Shown here in pieces: positions 61,591-64,000 of a stretch of 64,000 nt of DNA. Location of the stretch: assembly GCA_037039685.1 (NCBI GenBank), contig JAWNGF010000003.1, forward strand, positions 4,562,571-4,626,570, read 5' to 3'. Positions within the stretch are counted from its first letter, which is position 1. Every line of letters begins with the position of its first letter. The notes under the pieces were generated by a model, which was not told the DNA's origin, did not search any database, and was given only the letters and a program-made list of their open reading frames with translations. The position numbers were made by a program, and so were the translations under genes. Source of the DNA: Ceratobasidium sp. AG-K. Taxonomy: Eukaryota > Basidiomycota > Agaricomycetes > Cantharellales > Ceratobasidiaceae.

Positions 61591-64000
61591 TTACTTGTCG
61601 AGCGTCGAGATGGTTGTGGGTGCGATTCGACGTTTCTTCTTGACCGGTTCGGGGGCAGTTGTCGTCGAGGACTCGGGTTCGTCCGTAATTGGGGTCGTAA
61701 TTGGGGTCGGGGCGGGCGCTGGGGCGGGAGCTGAAGAGCCTGATCCCGAGTCGGCGCTGCGTTTGAGTACGCCTGCGCTAGATGATCGAGGTCCTGGTCC
61801 TGGTAGGGGTGTGGTCGCGATTGCTGGGGACGCCGAGGGACGAACGGGTGTTCGAGAGGGGTGCGAGTGTGACGCGGCGATCGAGTGTAGTTGAAGGTTG
61901 TGCTGTTGGGTATGATAGAGCGGAAGAACATCGTCAAAGACAACAAGGGAACAATATCCATCTGAGGAGGCAAGCATGAGAGATTGGCCATCGGGTGCCC
62001 TATCGACAAAGGGCGGGTGAGTATATGTTCGGTCAAGTCGGAAGGGAGGCGGCTCACCACGCCATATCAGTGAAACTACTGTAATGCAAGTTACTAAACA
62101 TGCATATCGGCCCGGCTTGCTGGGTATCATATATCATGACCGTATCTTGAGTCGCAACTGCGAAAAGCATGCGGTAAGGCAACGCAAACACCGAATTGGT
62201 CGTGGATTTTGCTGGCGCGCCATTATCTGACGAGGCAGGCGGCGGAAGACCTTTGTGTCCGCTGCTTGGCGTGGCCGGAACAGATCCGGGCCCGCTCATA
62301 GAGACGTTTGACGGGGCGGGCGAAGGCGGTTGCGCCGTGCTCACGCTCGCGCCTCCAACGCTCGTGGCTGGACTGGATGAACCGCTCAGATCCACGTGTA
62401 CGACTTGTTCCTTGCCAATCTCCAACGTGACTCGCTTCATCTCTCCTGGAGCGGCAACACCTGGACGCAGTTCGAACAGGAGCGGACAGAATTTGACTGC
62501 CACACTCGCACGTTTGTACCCTGGGAGATGGGCGATGGGGTTTTGTCCGCTCGATAGTCCCGCTCGACCATAAATGTACACGCTCGATTGAATGGTTGCG
62601 TCTGCGCCAGTTAAGGGTCGTTCTCGTTTGGGCCTCACGGGAGGGTCGTCGGGTGCACGACTCGAGGCACGTGAGCTTGGTGTGGGTGTTCCGGCGCGTC
62701 CGGATGTCGTTGCCTCGAGGATGTGTGAATGATCTTCAAATTGTCCAGCGGGTGTGAGCATGAGGGCGCCGTCGGGACTAAAGGTCAGACGTCGGAAAAA
62801 GTTGGTAAAGTTTTCGTCGCCGTAGAGTTTGGTCGCCCACGCGGCGGTGTTGGAACTCGTTGGTAGAGGGGTACGAATGGCAGGCAACGGGGGCATGGGT
62901 GAAGGGGATCGGCCATAACGGCTCATGTTTGAGTGAGGTGGGGAAGGTGCTGCGGCTGAGCTAAATGAGGACCGACGCGAGGACGAGGGTGGGAACATGG
63001 GTGCCGAGGTATGAATTGGGGTGCTCGCAATGGACGTAGTGGGCGTAAGTGGTGCCGTAAGATGATTAGGACCTGTGGTGGGCGCCGAGGACGACGAGCG
63101 GTGCGATGGTTGATTCTGGCCTTGACTTTGGTTCGGTGTCGAAATAAGCAATGCTGAAGGCTCGCGATCAATTTCACTCTGGCGCTCGCTGGCAGACGTA
63201 ATAATCGACTCGCTATCACTGGCATTCGACTGGCGGCGCACCATACGAGGCTGGGGCTGGGGTGGTGCGTTTCGGCTGGGTGTTCGAGTATGCCTGACCT
63301 TCATTCGCGAGTTTCTGCCAACCGCGTGCGTCTCAAACACGCCGCGTTTCGTCGAAATCGCGTGCACATGGACAGACCGATCCGAGCTTTGGGTGGCAAG
63401 GAATTCGTTGAGCGGGTCCCAAGCGACACCCTGGACATAATGGGCATGTTCGGTGATTTCGCGAACAACAGTGCCATCTGTTGCATTGTGCACCCGCGCG
63501 GTGTTGTCTGTGCTACCGGTAACAATGTATTCCCCGTTTGGGCTCCAGGCGAGGTCGTAAACTTCGCGTGTTGTAGTCCTACGGAATATGTTGGTGGGCA
63601 GACGACCGGAAGACAGCGGGCGCTTACCGTATGACAACCCGGGGTCGCCAGTGCTCCTTCTCGTACTGCAGCTCCTCGGCGCTATCACCAAAGTTGTGTA
63701 CGGGTTTATCGGTCGGGGACCATATGGCAAGCATGCCATCATCGCCAGCGGACGCGATCAATTCACCTGACCGGCAGTTAATAAAAATAGGCCGAGATTG
63801 ACGTGGGACATACCATTTGGGCTAAAGCGCACCACGTTGACCGCCGCTGTATGTTTGCTGAGAGTAGCCAAGTATTCGACACGCGATGGCTGAGCTGGCG
63901 TTGCTTGGCCTGAAGGCGTAACATTCGGATATACCATCCATACCTATTCCGACCTGTCAGCCATGGTAGCGCAACAAGTACGGAACTCACCCGAATATTA
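61591..64000 (-). CDS. CAC2: Chromatin assembly factor 1 subunit B (CAC2), 5' end beyond window
   Basis: Minus-strand exons read from the right edge. Blocks: YLATLSKHTAAVNVVRFSPNG, ELIASAGDDGMLAIW and EHWRPRVVIR; then REVYDLAWSPNGEYIVTGST, TARVHNATDGTVVREITEH, HYVQGVAWDPLNEFLATQSS and RSVHVHAI. An S/P-rich insertion of about 170 residues (about 62850-63300) precedes FFRRLTFSPDGALMLTPAG and SVYIYGRAGLS. Later exons give YRMLFAVATQDTVMIYDTQ, HYSSFTDMAW, DGQSLMLASSDGYCSLVVFD and a disordered basic tail ending KKKRRIAPTTISTLDK. The order matches CAF-1 p60/Cac2, the WD40 subunit that deposits H3-H4 on newly replicated DNA. The first WD repeat and the start codon lie outside the window. Introns are seen near 62060, 63630 and 63790. 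Confidence 0.87.

Overview
The window looks like nuclear DNA of a basidiomycete, most likely an Agaricomycete close to Rhizoctonia. Genes are split by many introns of about 50-60 bases with GT(R)NGT donors. A FunK1 kinase, a NACHT-WD40 STAND protein, basidiomycete-style Zn2Cys6 regulators and a NoxR subunit are all present. No prokaryotic features were seen. Gene models below were spliced by eye. Where exon lengths summed to a whole number of codons and the protein matched a known family, I give exon coordinates.

Layout. 1-13 kb: the 3'-truncated biotin-protein ligase (-) is divergent from meiotic MSH4 (+), followed by the NADPH-oxidase regulator noxR (+) and a large SAM methyltransferase (+). 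13.9-21.2 kb: an accessory island in which a dead copy and an intact copy of one small methyltransferase flank a 1541-residue NACHT-WD40 protein. 21.3-24.7 kb: RPS22 (-) and RPS17 (+) share a divergent promoter; then a RING-finger gene (-). 25-32 kb: a FunK1 kinase (-) and a SNF2/ULS1-type translocase (-). 32-36.4 kb: Zn2Cys6 factor 1 (-) and a small protein ending in a KPWE motif (+), possibly a Pex39-like peroxin. 36.4-41.6 kb: gene-poor, with a NACHT-WD40 pseudogene carrying a small inverted-repeat element. 41.6-46.5 kb: Zn2Cys6 factor 2 (-) divergent from a second RING gene (+). 46.5-50.7 kb: no confident genes. 50.7-59.3 kb: MRE11 (-), GDP-L-fucose synthase (+), a DGK1-like CTP-dependent lipid kinase (-) and an SLC35C1-like GDP-fucose transporter (-). 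59.3-64 kb: a decayed F-box gene and CAF-1 subunit CAC2 (-), cut by the right edge.

Functional themes. MSH4, MRE11, the SNF2 protein and CAC2 serve genome maintenance and chromatin. The fucose synthase and the transporter, about 2.5 kb apart, could together supply GDP-fucose to the Golgi; this is the most coherent candidate module. The NACHT-WD40 gene between methyltransferase copies is the most plausible self/non-self locus. Two gene families (RING finger and Zn2Cys6) each have two diverged copies in the window, and comparing the copies exposes unusual exon structure, including an apparent 5-base microexon.
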